A DNA stretch of 64,000 bases from Larimichthys crocea (GCF_000972845.2 NC_040022.1:3823501-3887500); one strand, 5' to 3'. Shown: positions 13,823 to 26,772, counted from the stretch's first letter. Program-made: numbers and translations. The notes: generated by a model from the letters alone, not told the origin.

Positions 13823-16800
13823 TCACATGAGGGAGCAGCTGGTCTTTGGTGAGGCGGTCCAGCGCAGCCAGCTCAGTTTATTCTCTTGGTAAGGTGGGTA
13901 GCGCAGGCCATTGAGTCTCTCCAAGGCCCAGCCGCGCAGCATGCAGGCCCGCCGGTGGCTGAACGTCTCGAAGCCCCAGCGGCCGTGGTAACTGCCCCAA
14001 CCGCTGGCCCCTGGAAGACCCAGGAAAAACACCAGTCAACACAAAAAAAAAGACATGTTCCTGTCTCTCTTTATAAGATAACGCGATTGACTTAGTCAAT
14101 CCAGTACAACAGACGTTCAAGCCAAAATATACAGAGTTGACCCAAAGCACGAATGTATGCAAATTTAACCATGCAGATGCTGTGCTTTTCAAAAATGTGA
14201 TTAGATTAACCGATTGATCCAAATCCAATCTCAAATATGTAACAGTATATATTTTTGTACTTAAAAATGAACTGTGAATTAGGAATCCAGTTTAGTTTCC
14301 TCAAGATCTGAAATACAGCTACTGTCTTTTCAGGGTGAAAGCATAACCTATTTTGATATAACTCTGACACACAAATTGAGTGCTGCAGTTTTGTCTTCAT
14401 GAGACTCTTGTAAAACACAATCATCTGCATATAAATACATCACTAGAGCAGAAAGTCTTTAAATCATTAAAATATAATAAAAAGAAAAGTGGATCCAAAA
14501 TACTACCCTGTGGAATCCCAAAATGTAATAAATTTGTTCACATCATGTCCTGTTTACATCAACCACTTATGTTCAATTTGATAGATCAGATTCTGGGAAT
14601 AATTTACCACCAGCCTATTAAATTCCATATTGTCCCTGTCCGATGAAAACCACGTATCTCCACATTTACCTTTTTTCAATATGTATCAGCTGTGGACATT
14701 CTCATCCATCTCCTTAAAGCTAGTCAGAGTGATGAACAACAGTGTTATGATGGCCATTAACTGCATTATGATGATTTCAATCAAAAATAGTTAATTAGCT
14801 TTAATTAGGTCAATGTGCTCTGCCTCGATATTGTTTACCCACACATTATTGCAATAAATCAATTTAAAATATTCTTTTTACTTATACAACATACTTTTCA
14901 CTTTGATGACTGATGAAATGATGAAATGTGTCACAAAGTATTTTAGGTTTATTTTGTGAGCTAGTTTCTGAGAAGAGTTTTTAAATCCATCTGAAAAAAT
15001 TAGATTGGGACATACTGAACTTTCACTGGATGGCGACAATATGCTTAAGATCTTTTTTTCTTTGATCCACAGTGATTAATGCTTTTTGCATTAATACTAT
15101 CCCACATAACTGTCCTTCATCCACCTCTAGTCTAATAGGGCAGCTCAGATACACATGGCAGCATGTAAGCATGTATCTGTAGAGAGGGTTTTTCTCAAGA
15201 TACAAAGATACAAAACCCGATTTTGTGATAGCACAGAATTTCCTCCCTTATGGGCAAGTAAATTATTGATTTATCCATCCGTCCATTACACCTACCTACA
15301 CCTCCAAAGGGCAGACTTGGCAGGGTCATGTGGAGGATCCCGTCATTAGAGCAGAATCCTCCGCTGCTGGTATTTTCCATCACAGTGTTAACCACCTTTG
15401 AGAAGAAAAGCGTGATGATATGATAGATAGATAGATAGATAGAGAGAGAGACACAATATATCTGTAGATGTGTGGGAGGCTGCACAGTTCTGTGTTCTTA
15501 CGGAGGATTCTTCAGAGAAAACATAGAGGGCCAGCGGCTTCTCTCTGCGGTTGACGAATTCGATGCCTTCCTCCACAGACTCCATAGTGATCAAGGGCAG
15601 GATGGGGCCAAAAATCTCCTCCTGCATTAGAGCGTCGTCGTCAGCCACATCCACCACCACCGTGGGAGCTGAGAAGAACACAAAGATGGAAAATATCAAG
15701 AATATGATCAATCAATTTTAGGTTATCACTTACAGCCACTATGTCCACACACTGGACCATTAAGCCCACCTATATACTTGTCCTCTTCTTTGCCCTGTCC
15801 TCCTACAACAACTTTGCTACTGGACCTCCCGAGTAGTTCCATCAGTCGAGTCCAGTGTTTGGGTGACACGATGCGGGAGAAGTCAGGAGAGGTCTGGGGC
15901 TCCTTGCTGTAGAACTCCTCCAGGACCTCACACACTGCAGGCACCAGGGAATCGAGGGTGGCCTTTGTGCACAGCACATAGTCCGGAGCAACGCAGCTCT
16001 GGCCTGCATTAAAAAACTTGGCCCACACCAACCGGCGAGCGGCGGCTTCCATGTTCACCGATCCGTATATTAGGCATGGACACTTGCCGCCCAGCTCTAA
16101 GGTCACTGGGGTAAGGTGGACTGAGGCCGCCTGCATAATGCTGCGTGCCACAGTCTGAGAACCTAAAAGACAAAGCTGAAAGTCAGCCGCTTGTATGTGT
16201 GCACATGCTTGGCCGATGAAGCCGATTCTGCAGACGAGTCCCTGATGTTATGATCTTGCGTAAAAAACAATGACAATATTTATCTACAATTGATGTATGG
16301 TGACATGCAGTTATCCGATCCATTACCTGTGTAGAAGATGTGGTCAAAGCGGTTCTGCAGAAGTGCCGCGGTCTCCTCTGCTCCCCCACGGACAACGACA
16401 TAACAGTCCTGCAACAATGACAGTCCCAATCAAAATTCACTGTGCCAAGCTTACATACCAATATCACCATAACATCTTTTCATCTCAAACATTGATTTAC
16501 CTGGGACAGATACTTGGGGATGAGCTCTGCTACCAGACTGTCCGTGGCGGCGCTGACCTCTGAAGGCTTAATGACCACACAGTTTCCTAGTGGAAGATAC
16601 CAACTTCATCCAGTCAGCTCAGACAGGTGACAGAGATTTATTTGACAAAATGTTAATTTATTGATGTTTTAAGCCCAAATGTAACTCTTTAGCCCTCTAA
16701 TCTAAAGGCCACATTTACTAAATACAAGTTTTTTAAGGGAACCCTTGCTTCAAATGTAGCTGCTGATTGGAAAATGACAGAATCTGAAAATACTGATACT

Positions 16801-18190
16801 GACTTTGTTTGTTTTGTGTTCAAGATGGTTACGTGACGATCTACCATACACCCCATGCCCTTCATGTTTGCTTCGTATCATTGATCTTTTAGATTTGAGC
16901 AGTGTGAATGCAGTTCAACAGGAAACCCTTAAAAATGTACCCATCTGGACTGCCAACTTTTGAAAAAACAAAACTCCCATATGTGTGAGATACAAATCAG
17001 CCAAAGACAAGATCAGCATACGTCAAGGAGCTTTGACTTAAAGCTGCTGCTTGTAGTAGTTCCTACAGCTTGTTTCCACTGCCACATTGCAGCAAACATT
17101 TACTAAGCATCTTTCTGTCCACCTGATGAATGAAAGATTTTCTGGAAAAAACACTGAAAAACCAAGATAAAGCGCTAAACCAGGCTAAAAGGCTTCACAG
17201 AGCTGAAAGGTACAGAGTTGACAATGTAATACAACACTGAGTAAATGTTGTATTGCTCAACATTTGATTTATTATATGTTATGACGGCTGTAACATACGA
17301 TATAAAATAACAAGTTGTGTAGCTTAGAGTCTATGGTGTATGGGTATGGATGATACCTGCGGAGATGGCTCCAATCAAAGGTATCATCAGTAGTTGCAGG
17401 GGATAGTTCCATGGCCCAATGATCAACACAACTCCTAATGGTTCCCTTCGTATAAAACAGTCATCTAGCTTTGTGGCCTTGAAATGAACAAATGTGGAAA
17501 AAAATAGACAGTTTACTCATCATGAAGAGTAATACTTAGCTGCGAAAATCAACAAAGATATCTCACCTTCTACAATATGGGACCTTTAAAATTTCTTCAT
17601 GGTCTGATTAAATGATGGCTACTAAATAACTGATAAGATATAGTGATAAACTATAATGTACATAAAATATGCCCAGCATTAATGAAACATACCAGGTTTT
17701 TGCTGACGTACTCCGGCTGCATCCAGCTTGAGAGGTTAGTGATGGCGCAGTGCAGCTCATTGCTCACCATATCGAGCTCGGACAGGACGGCCTCAAATTT
17801 GGGCTGATGTGCCAAACAAACAAACAAACAGACATGATATACTGTGCTTCAAACACCCTGCATGTGTACAAACTACAAATTAATTAATCAGTTAGAAAAT
17901 GTGTTAATATCTGGACAAAATGTTGAGTGTGTGAACTTAAATAAAAATGATGTGTTTGGTTTGATCTTGCAATAATCTGTTGAGGAAGTCGTGTGTGTAC
18001 TGTATGCCGCATAAGAGCAGTCTTGTACCTTTGCCAAGTCTTTGTGCAGTGCCTTTAAAATCAGTTCCTCATTTTCTTTGATCATGTACGTCAGCTTGGT
18101 CAGCTGAGTTCGACGAAACTGCTCTGGTATTGTGACGCCTGATTTAAATGATGACCGCAACCTGTCCAGAACCTGTCTCTGGGTATCCAT
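13823..18190 (-). CDS. Aldehyde dehydrogenase family 3 member B (ALDH3B1-like)
   Basis: NAD(P)-dependent oxidation of medium- and long-chain, lipid-derived aldehydes at membranes is the expected role. Nine coding exons: 18029-18190, 17693-17803, 17357-17477, 16501-16586, 16327-16408, 15770-16162, 15502-15668, 15296-15395 and 13823-14010, all in frame, giving 469 residues (human ALDH3B1 is 468). Catalytic Cys244 lies in [14 protein letters not shown] and general-base Glu210 in VTLELGGK; numbering agrees with ALDH3 enzymes. Also visible: [44 protein letters not shown] and LPFGGVGASG. The C-terminus ends in a CaaX box, CSLM (human ALDH3B1 ends CTLL), consistent with lipid anchoring. A non-coding 5' exon is likely near 20,302-20,400 (donor CAG/GTAAAG). 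The 3B1/3B2/3B-like label is uncertain in fish, so no symbol is given. Confidence 0.95.
15420..15450. repeat. (GATA)n/(GA)n microsatellite in aldh3b intron
   Basis: Six GATA units followed by a short GA run, seen directly just downstream of an exon boundary. Confidence 0.9.
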
Positions 18191-18202
18191 CCTTTCACCT
18201 GG

Positions 18203-18203
<1 letters not shown>

Positions 18204-18243
<40 letters not shown>
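18204..18243. repeat. (CA)n microsatellite abutting a 3' splice site
   Basis: About 40 bases of CA on the plus strand, so (TG)n on the transcript strand, ending 6-7 bases before the TTCCAG acceptor of the first coding aldh3b exon. It occupies the place of the polypyrimidine tract. Confidence 0.95.
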
Positions 18244-18245
<2 letters not shown>

Positions 18246-18479
18246 TAGAGCAGCACACAGGTGTGTCCAAATAAAAAAGTACAGAAAAAAACAGGTCTAG
18301 CAACAGGTAGCACTGTTTATTTATCCATAAAACTGTCAGTCAGCCAGCCACTGAGTACAGATTATTCTTTTGCCCCATAGATACTGCTACATTAAAATTA
18401 ATTTACAGGATTGTGCTGCCGTGTTTACTACATCTCTTTCAGTCTCCAGTCTTCCATGTTACATTACATGTTACATTAT

Positions 18480-19480
18480 TACTTAACAATTAGAATCAAT
18501 CATTGTACCTTTTCTTTGGAACTATAAAGCCATCAGAATCTCCAAAAAGCACCTGTGTAAATCTAAAAATGCAGGTGGCTTTGCTTTACCAAACGTCAAA
18601 ATATATTACTGGGCGGCTCATCTATCTATACTTGCTTAGTGGAGGAAACCCCCAATAACTGATGAGATTTGGGAAGAATGTCTACGAAACGTACGAGAGT
18701 GTTCAGTTAACACCAGGCACAACCTGATACAATATAAAGTGCTTCATAAACTCCATTACTCGCAAGAAAAGCTTCACAAATTTCACCCAGATGTCCCACC
18801 GACATGTAACAGATGTAAATCCTCGATAGGAACTCTAGCACATTCATTCTGGGCAGGTAGTAAACTTTATTTATTTTGGAAATTTATTTTTCAGTGTTTT
18901 TCAGAGGCTTTTGGTAAAAATCTGGCACTCAACCCTCTGGTTGCCATTCTAGGGGCCACTAGTGTTCTTTCTTCTGTTAATAAATTTGAAAGGGGAGCAG
19001 TTCAATTTGGGATGGTGATCACTAAAAAGCTGATTTTACAAGTGTGGAAAACGGACTCTGTGGCTTCTTATAACCTGTGGTTGGGAGAACTGTCAAACAC
19101 TTTACACCTGGAGAGATTGAGATTCTACAATGAAGATAGAGGGGATACGTTTGATAAAACACGGGGCCCAGTACTGAATTACCTTAAAAATGTGAGCCCA
19201 TACACACTGGCTATTGTACAAAACCTGTGCAAACAAAAGTATGATCTTGTATATGTCTACTGACCTATTTATTTTACTGGTATTATTTATTTTATTTTAT
19301 TTTTTTGCTTTTATATTCTGTGTATAGTAGATGAAAATTCCATGACCATGAAATATCGTTGTAATGCTTGATGTGCAGTGTTCTTTCCTCTTTTTTTTCC
19401 TCTTCATTTTACATATGAATATATATTTCTCTCTTTTCTCTATTTTGAAAATCAATAAACATATTAAAAAATAATAATAA
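18480..19480 (+). mobile_element. 5'-truncated L1/Tx1-like LINE, ORF2 C-terminus
   Basis: An uninterrupted reading frame of 174 codons (18,739-19,263) carries the cysteine-bearing tail typical of fish L1/Tx1 ORF2 proteins (PPTCNRCKSS, then GTLAHSFWAG). It is followed by a short A/T-rich 3' end containing AATAAACATATTAAAAAATA and TAA repeats, resembling a LINE tail. No reverse-transcriptase core is present, so this is a 5'-truncated insertion. It lies in the intron upstream of the first coding exon of the aldehyde dehydrogenase, opposite to its transcription. Confidence 0.75.
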
Positions 19481-19489
19481 TAATTTACA

Positions 19490-20301
19490 GGCAGACAAAT
19501 CAGGAGAAAATTAACCTTGTTAGAGAAATGTCTGAGTAGCAACACACTCTCGCGAGATTTCGGCAACCTAAGTCTCTTTTGGTCTCAATTTGTGGGTCAA
19601 ATGTGATCTATAAAAACTTCATTTAAATTCAGATGACTTAGTGAAACGTCTCTGGCGTAATTTAATCTGCTTTCATCCAAGATAGTACACCACGAACACT
19701 CAGGAGACAGATTGCTACGACTGGCGCAGAGAGGAGCGAGTTATCTTGTGTTATAGAGCATCTTTGGCAAAAAAAATAGCAGAACGTCTGGATTTTAGGA
19801 AGTCGTTTTGCAACATTTTGCAACCGTAAGGAAATATTTATTGGGGGGAAAAAAATAATTAAACGCCGAATAAATCAGAAGTCCTCATTGTTTCATCAAA
19901 AGTATTCAAATTTATTTATTTTTTTGATCCAATGTCGCGGAAAAGCACAGAAACATCAAGTGTGATATTTCCAAATAGAGTATGGCACACCTCTGTCAGA
20001 CTGGCACGAGAGCAATACTGCGAAGCAGCGTGTGCACGTGCGGTAAACTGAGCCAAAATAAAAATATTAATAATTTTAAACTCACTTAATTAAACGTGAC
20101 GCACATTTCTGACCCGCATTAACTTTAATAACAATAAACACAGCCGCGCGCTGAGGTCTCACTCGAGTGTGACGTTAGCAGGGATTAGCCAAAGGAAACA
20201 CACCGTCACAATAAATCACTTCCGTCGCCTGTAAACACTTTACAGTGTGATATTCAATATGAAACATGGTGTTTTAAGTTATATAACAGCTGTCTTTACC
20301 T
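19490..20301. other. Intron/upstream region of aldh3b-like gene
   Basis: No coding exon seen. The sequence lies between the LINE remnant and the probable non-coding first exon (about 20,302-20,400), whose minus-strand donor is CGACAG/GTAAAG. The stretch 20,150-20,400 is relatively CpG-rich and probably contains the promoter. Confidence 0.45.
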
Positions 20302-20764
20302 GTCGTCCCGCAGCTCCACAGTTCCCGATGCGAACAAACGCCGGAGACACGGAGTGCTCTCGGTGATGTTTCCGGGTGCGCTCCCGTCTCCAAATACCGG
20401 TTCGGGTTGATGGGAAGTGATCACTTGGTTTTGGTCGATCTTGAAAAACTAGCCTTGAAACTAGTCAGGCGAGAGAGCTGCACAGTCACTGTCACAGTGG
20501 TCCACGCAGGGAACACCTACAACTAACTGACATGTTACATTTAGTCACAGTTTTTTATTTGAAGTGAGGAATGCACTGGAAAAAAAAACTGCATCACCCA
20601 AGAGCACATGGGCACATTTGTTACTGTATGAATAATTCAACACATTATTTTACTACATACTCTTCTGTACTATACACAAAGGATCATTTTCCTCAGGGAA
20701 CCATGATCATATATCTTCATCTATGATATCACTGAGCGGTCAGGCTGTGAGCTGAATCACTCAC

Positions 20765-21673
20765 TATATTCCAACCACTGGCAAAATGGATGGAATCACC
20801 AGTCTTGGAGGATGTTCATTCGTGTTCAATTGTTTAATTTTGTAGAAAAAAACAAAGCAGATCACAGACATGACACAAAACTAAAGTCCTTTCAAATGGC
20901 AACGTTCTGGCTTTAAGAAAAACTAAAAGAAATCAAGAAAAAGGTAGTCCCTAACAGTTACTTTTTTAGACCAAGCAGAGGGAAAGAAATATGGAATCAC
21001 TCAATTCCGAGGAAAAAATGATGGAATCACCCTGTAAATTTTCTTTCCCAAAACTAAACCCCTGCATCAGATTAGATCTGCTCATTAGTCTGCAGTTAAC
21101 CCCTGCATCAGATTAGATCTGCTCATTAGTCTGCAGTTAAAAAGGAGCGATCACACCTTGGAAAGCTGTTGTACCAAGTGGATTGACATGATTCATGGCT
21201 CCAACACGAGAGATGTCAATTGAAACAAAGGAGAGGATTATCAAAGAGGGTAAATCATCACGCGATGTTGCAAAAGATGTTGGTCTAAAATCTGGACCAA
21301 GTATGAACAACATGGGAAGGTTGTTAAAGGCAAGCATACTGGTAGACCAAGGAAGACATCAAAGCGTCAAGACAAAAAACTTCAATCAGAGAAAGTTGGA
21401 GCCAGATTGATAAAGAGTACTGTTTGTTACTCATTAAGTCCATGCCTCAGAGACTACAAGCCAGAGGTGGTGCAACAAGGAACCAGTGGTGTGTTGAAGT
21501 GTTCTTTTGTTTTTTTATGATTCCATCATTTTTTCCCTCTGCTTGGTCTAAAAATCCATTTGAAATGACTTTAGTTTTGTGTCATGTCTGTGATCTGCTT
21601 TTTCTACTAAATGAAACTGAATGAACATCCTCCAAGACTGCTGATTCCATCATTTTTTACCAGGGGTTGTATA
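20765..21673. mobile_element. Decayed Tc1/mariner-like element with long inverted repeats
   Basis: Long inverted terminal repeats: the left end shares AGTCTTGGAGGATGTTCATT, GCAGATCACAGACATGACAC and AGACCAAGCAGAGGG with the reverse complement of the right end. The motif GATGGAATCA recurs within each arm, an inner/outer arrangement like IR/DR Tc1 elements. Both ends abut TATA, compatible with a TA target site. The interior retains a 71-codon fragment (21,195-21,410) resembling the N-terminal helix-turn-helix of Tc1 transposases (ETKERIIKEGKSSRDVAKDV). The catalytic domain is missing, so it cannot mobilise itself. An interior 41-bp tandem duplication lies at 21,059-21,140. Confidence 0.85.
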
Positions 21674-21836
21674 AATGCGAGTCAAGTTCAGTCTGGAGGA
21701 TGACTAACAGCTTTACAGTTGAAAGGGAGAAAGTGACTCACTTTGATTTTCATATATTGAGCTGCCTGTGAATATGTAACCATGGTTACCATGTCATTAA
21801 ACCACACCTGAGATTAATTCGGCATTGATACAAAAC

Positions 21837-22697
21837 TTTATTCTCACAATATCAAAAATGACAGACCTACAGAGAGTTGTAGTTTAAAAGGAATTAAGAG
21901 AGAAAACGATGGTGAACATAGTGACTCCTGTCGGCCACGCATTACATGTCTGCTATTTCTTTGTGAAGGTGCTGAGCTGCAGCACTGGGTATGTTAAATA
22001 GTGACACACATGACAGTTCAACAGAGACATAAGAGCAAAAGGTGTGTGTGTGTTTGGAGAGAGGGTTGGGGTCGTTTTGCATTTAATAATGGCAGCAACA
22101 ATCATACAAAAATCAAAAACAAAGACAACATTATGCAATGAAGGAATTCTTTAAAATGATAAAATTGTGAAACTTCCTACGTCTGCATATTTTTGGAAGA
22201 AGGGAAAAAAAAAAAAAAAAAAGAACGCTCCTTCCGAATACTTCTAAAACTAAAATGACAATGTTGATCATGAAAAAAATACTACAAGAGTGGTGGAGGT
22301 AAGTCAGAGAGGGAGTGTGTGGTATCTACAGAGAGAGGAGGAGGTGGAGAACGTACTGAACTGGAAGGAGGTGGAGGGGGACAGAGAAAATGACCGTCTC
22401 ATATCAACTGAGGAGAAGTGACAACAGTCATGGGCCCAGTATCCACCTCATCCCCTACACCTTTCACAGTGACGGCGCTCTATCAGGCTTGGGCAGTGTG
22501 GCAAAAAATCCAGCTCTTCAGGCTGAAGCTGTGTGGAGCTTCTCGGGTTTGGCAGGCTTTCTGTCTAACTGCTCTGAGTTCAGACTGACAGAACCGTCCA
22601 GCAGCAGGATGGAAGGGTGGCCGGTGAAAATAAAAATAATAAAAAATAATAATGGTACTGGAGATTTCCACACATCATGGCTCTCTGCTCAAAGACT
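21837..22697 (-). other. ppp4c 3' UTR
   Basis: From the stop codon to a minus-strand AATAAA at 21,837-21,842, about 860 bases. It includes a poly(A) run on the plus strand near 22,205-22,222. Extent is inferred from the polyA motif. Confidence 0.5.
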
Positions 22698-25600
22698 TCA
22701 CAGGAAATAATCAGCTACTGGCTTCTTGGAGGGGATGCCTCTGGTCTCTTGCGGCGCTGCCTCAAATATGATGAACTCCCGCTGTAGATGCTCGTCCAGC
22801 TCCAAGATGGCCGCCACGTTACCACATCTGATTGTCCAGAGGGAGACAGAGAACAGGTCAGACACTGAGGACACTTCTCTTTCCCAGGGTGCTGTGCTAC
22901 CAAGCAGGATTTGGGGTTGGTGAAGTAACAATGGCTAGTGGTGACACATCACCATGGAAACTTGTGCTGAACAGCAACACCTGGAGCAGGTGATGGCTAA
23001 AATCAACAGTAGAAAATCGCAGCCTGCGAAAATGACATTCACAGACGTTCCCATGGATGTGTAAATATTTAAAACATACGTTTCTAATAATACACCTGTG
23101 AAAAAAACCTATGGTGTATGTCAAAGATAAACATTATAGTCTGAGACTACTTATGAGATTTGAAAGTAAACCTATGTATAAGCACAGCTTTGTTTTTTAT
23201 TATTATTTTTACCCTTAGCCTCTGTTAGATATTATAAGCATGTATTCAGATGTTCAAATGAACTTTGATTTGTGATAATATATTAGAACTTTAGGTTGAA
23301 TGTGTGTCTGTGTTATTAAAAGGATTGCTCATGTTCCGTCCCAGCTTTGACTCTATGGACAAAAGAGTTGTGGTGTGGAGTAATGTCGAGTTTTCATTCA
23401 GTGTGCATGACTTTGTGCCGAAGCACACACGGCAGCTGCAGCTTCAGAGGCTGAAATTCTCATACACACCGTTGTAATTGTTACGCCTATGCAACATGTG
23501 GATTTATCATTTTAGTCAGACTGTGCTCCAATAATGAGGCAGTGATATTAGAAAGCTATGAGCTTCCACTATCATTCAGTCAGATAACTCAATATATATT
23601 AATATTTTTTCTGTGGCCGGATAATTTCATACATCTTTTATCAATGGCCCCTCTGTAAATCGCACTCTCACCACTCATACTACAAATCCCACAATGCACT
23701 GCAACAGCTGACACACAGGTCAAGACCTGGTCACCACCTCTAACGCTGCTGCCCCTAATCAGTGGTCCAGTGTTGACATCTTAGTGACTTTGTCGTTATA
23801 TTTAGTTTATTTTTCAGACCCTCTAGAGTTTTGTTTTTTCCTAAAAAGTGACCAGTGACAAATCTAGCAACTTTTTCTGGAGTTATTGGAGACTCTGACA
23901 TGATGACGTCAACGAGCAGCAGGAGACTTGGACAGAGAGAGAGGAGAAATAAAAGCGAACTGGCAGCTCAAGGGAAGAAATGTATAGTCATTTTAACGCA
24001 AAATGAACTATAAATATAAACAATGTGGTCTTATGCTATATCGCGTTTGAAAATATATCGATATTGTGGTCTTATGCTATATCGCGTTTGAAAATATATC
24101 GATATAGATTAAAATATCAATATATGGCCCAGCCCTAGTCCTTCCTGCATTTAGCTTCTTCACAATTCTCTAATTTTATAATTAGCTCCTAACTCTGCTG
24201 CCAGGAGACCTGTCCTTCAATGTTTGTGATTGCCATATGCTTCCACCCGTTGTGTGTGTGCTCTTGGCTGGACTGAGAAAACCTGTGACCGCTTAACAAG
24301 ATGTGTGAGAGTGACTGTTGGAGTGAGACAGGCTGTGGTTACAAACACGTGGCTGCAGTTTTACAACAATCACAAGGTGAGCAACAGAAATAAGTGATGG
24401 CTCTCCGGAGCAGTGCTTGTAAATGTGACTTGTTGACATTCCGTCCATTCAAACAGAGACTGTCTGTGTCTACCTGTAACAGTAGTTGGGTGCTGACCAC
24501 ACAGTGAGCACCGTCTCGTTGAAGTGCCACTTGTAGCCCTCCATGACCAGCTGGTGTGCTCGACAGATCATGTGGATGTCATTGGCGGCGTTGAACTGGG
24601 CCACCACGTCGCTCCCAAACAAGTAACCAGCACCTCTGGGACTCACCCCCCACCCTGTGGTGTCTGCAGGAGAGAAGATCGACCATCGGGGTTTGAGAGA
24701 GACACAAGCATGCATGTGTGTTTACAGAGAAATGTTTGAAAAGCTCAACGGGAGGCCTGTACCTTCAGGATCTGACCACAGGAGGTCACACATGGGCCCG
24801 TCATGGGGCACTTCCTGTTTTCTGTCAATGGTCCGGATCTGGTCAAGTGTCTGGATGGATGGAGACAAGCCACCGTGCACGCAGAAGATCTGAAGGACAA
24901 GCAGAAGAATGTATCAACATTACACCTCATTTATTACACAAGGACGGACAAGACATTCCAGTAGTAGCAGCAGCTTAACAGAAGAGTATCTCACCTTGCC
25001 ATCAATGATAGCAGAGAGGGACAAGTAGTCGAATATCTCAGTGCAGTATCTCCACACGGTGACTGAGCCGTACTTGCGGAGGCACTCGTCGTAGAAGCCG
25101 TAAACCTGGGTAATTTGCCGGGACTCGTGGTTTCCCCGAATCAAGGTTATCCTGTCTGGATAACGCACCTGAGGAGCAGAGCAGGAGCAAAGAAATGAGG
25201 ATCTTATTTCTTAAAACACTTACAAACCTGCAGCACGAGTAAAGGGAGGTGATCTCTTCTCCAAAAGAACAAAACAATCATTCATGTACCTTAAGAGCTA
25301 GCAGAAGAAGGAAAGTCTCCACACTGTAGAAGCCTCTGTCCACAAAGTCTCCCATGAAGAGATAATTTGTCTCTGGAACATCACCACCAACCTGTCGCGT
25401 GAAAGGAAGTCATTAAACACGGATATACTGACAACTTTATGCAAATACATTGACTTTACAAACAGAGACACCACTATTCTCTATAACTGGACTGGTGGCG
25501 TGCTGCTCCTGAATACAGACTAACAACAGACACTACTCATCGACTCGAGCGTGTCCACAAAGCTCCACAATGTAACGCTTATCTGCAACGTTTACTGTGT

Positions 25601-26695
25601 CCCACACGGATAAACAAAAACGTGATGAGCGAGTGTGTAACGAGAAACAGACTTACTCTAAACAGCTCTTTCAAGTCATAGAACTGACCATGTATATCAC
25701 CACACACCTATGAAAATAAAATAAAAAGGTTAGCACATTTCATTGATTTTAGGAAAATTCTGAAACATGAGCTGACAGACGGCGTTACTCACTGTGACAG
25801 GAGAGTCTACCCTCTGAACGTTGCTTTCTTCGACAAGAATCTCTCTGAAAACACACACACGTACGTCTTTAGGATTTCATACCCATGTTTAGAAAAGTGA
25901 GAAACTTTCAGTGGCAGAACAACGCCCTCTAGTGGACAGTAGAGGCTGGAGTTTGTTTGTTTGTTTGTGTGTGTGTCTCCAAGCTGAGGGGATCCACTGT
26001 TTACATTTCTTTCATTCCTGCAGGACAAATGCAGAGCTATTGGCTGACATTAGAGCTGACTTGGCAGATTTCAGTGCTCAAACAAAGATGACTTTAGAAG
26101 TTTCTGTGCTTCTTTTCGTGCTTTTTAAAGCCAACTGTAGCACAATGATAAAATTGGGTTGAAGCACCATTAAACAATCATGACAGAGTGTTTAAAAATG
26201 GCATTTAAAGCAACCTCAAGAGCAGATAGAAAGTCTTAAACTGACTCTTAAATACTGCGATAACCCAGCACACAATTCATGAACATAAAAGTCAGTTACA
26301 CGTAACATTCTTAGTTATTCTACGCCTCTTGTTCAGGAAATGACAGCCTGCATCACAGCTTTGCTCTTGTAACATTCGACATTTATAAACGCTAGTGTCG
26401 TAACCTGCTGAATGTTTAACAACTTCCTCCGTGTAACAAACCACACCAACAGTGAATTAACTAGCCTTCATCGCAGTACTACAATCAGAAGTCAGCGTGC
26501 CATGTGGACACAGCCTACACGTTTGAGTTTAAGCTGATGTACTCAGCATGAGTCAGCCTTGTGTGTGTGTGTGTGTGGATTAAAGCTCATCCATTACCTG
26601 GCTTTAGCACACAGTGCTTTGACTTCATTCTCCTTAATGAGCTCACAGCGTCTGAGCTGCTCGATCTGTCGGTCCAGGTCACTGATGTCCCCCAT
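22698..26695 (-). CDS. ppp4c: ppp4c, protein phosphatase 4 catalytic subunit
   Basis: PP4C is the serine/threonine phosphatase of the PP2A-like group that acts in DNA repair, centrosome and splicing complexes with PP4R subunits. Eight coding exons: 26598-26695, 25793-25844, 25657-25707, 25290-25391, 24995-25168, 24763-24889, 24474-24663 and 22698-22827, in frame, giving exactly 307 residues. Start is [20 protein letters not shown]. Metal and catalytic motifs are intact: GDIHGQ (53-58), GDFVDRG (81-87), RGNHE (112-116), HGG (164-166), RAHQ (236-239). The C-terminus is the methylation tail DYFL. Residue 232 is His where I remember Asp in human. Fish often have two ppp4c copies; I cannot tell which. 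Regulation is probably constitutive from a GC-rich promoter near 27,200-27,720. Confidence 0.97.
24024..24105. repeat. 41-bp tandem duplication
   Basis: The 41-base unit starting TGTGGTCTTATGCTATATCG occurs twice without interruption. It lies in the last ppp4c intron and is followed by GGCCCAGCCCTAG, common at ends of fish non-autonomous DNA elements. Confidence 0.85.
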
Positions 26696-26744
26696 TGTGA
26701 CACACATAGGGAGAGCTGCTCACACACTTATGGTCTCACTCACT

Positions 26745-26772
26745 CACTCTCCTCCTCCTCCTCCTCCTCCTC
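26745..26772. repeat. (CTC)n repeat in ppp4c leader region
   Basis: Consecutive CTC triplets about 50 bases upstream of the ppp4c start codon; GAG repeats on the transcribed strand if in the 5' UTR. Confidence 0.85.

Noticed and set aside
17888..18303. Minus-strand ORF with Cys-Val repeats upstream of aldh3b exon 1
   Set aside because: Created by translation of the (TG)n tract; the real start is the MDTQRQ Met at 18,190.
18739..19263. Plus-strand 174-codon ORF as a host gene
   Set aside because: It matches the C-terminal tail of L1/Tx1-type LINE ORF2 and ends in a LINE-like 3' tail; treated as a mobile element.
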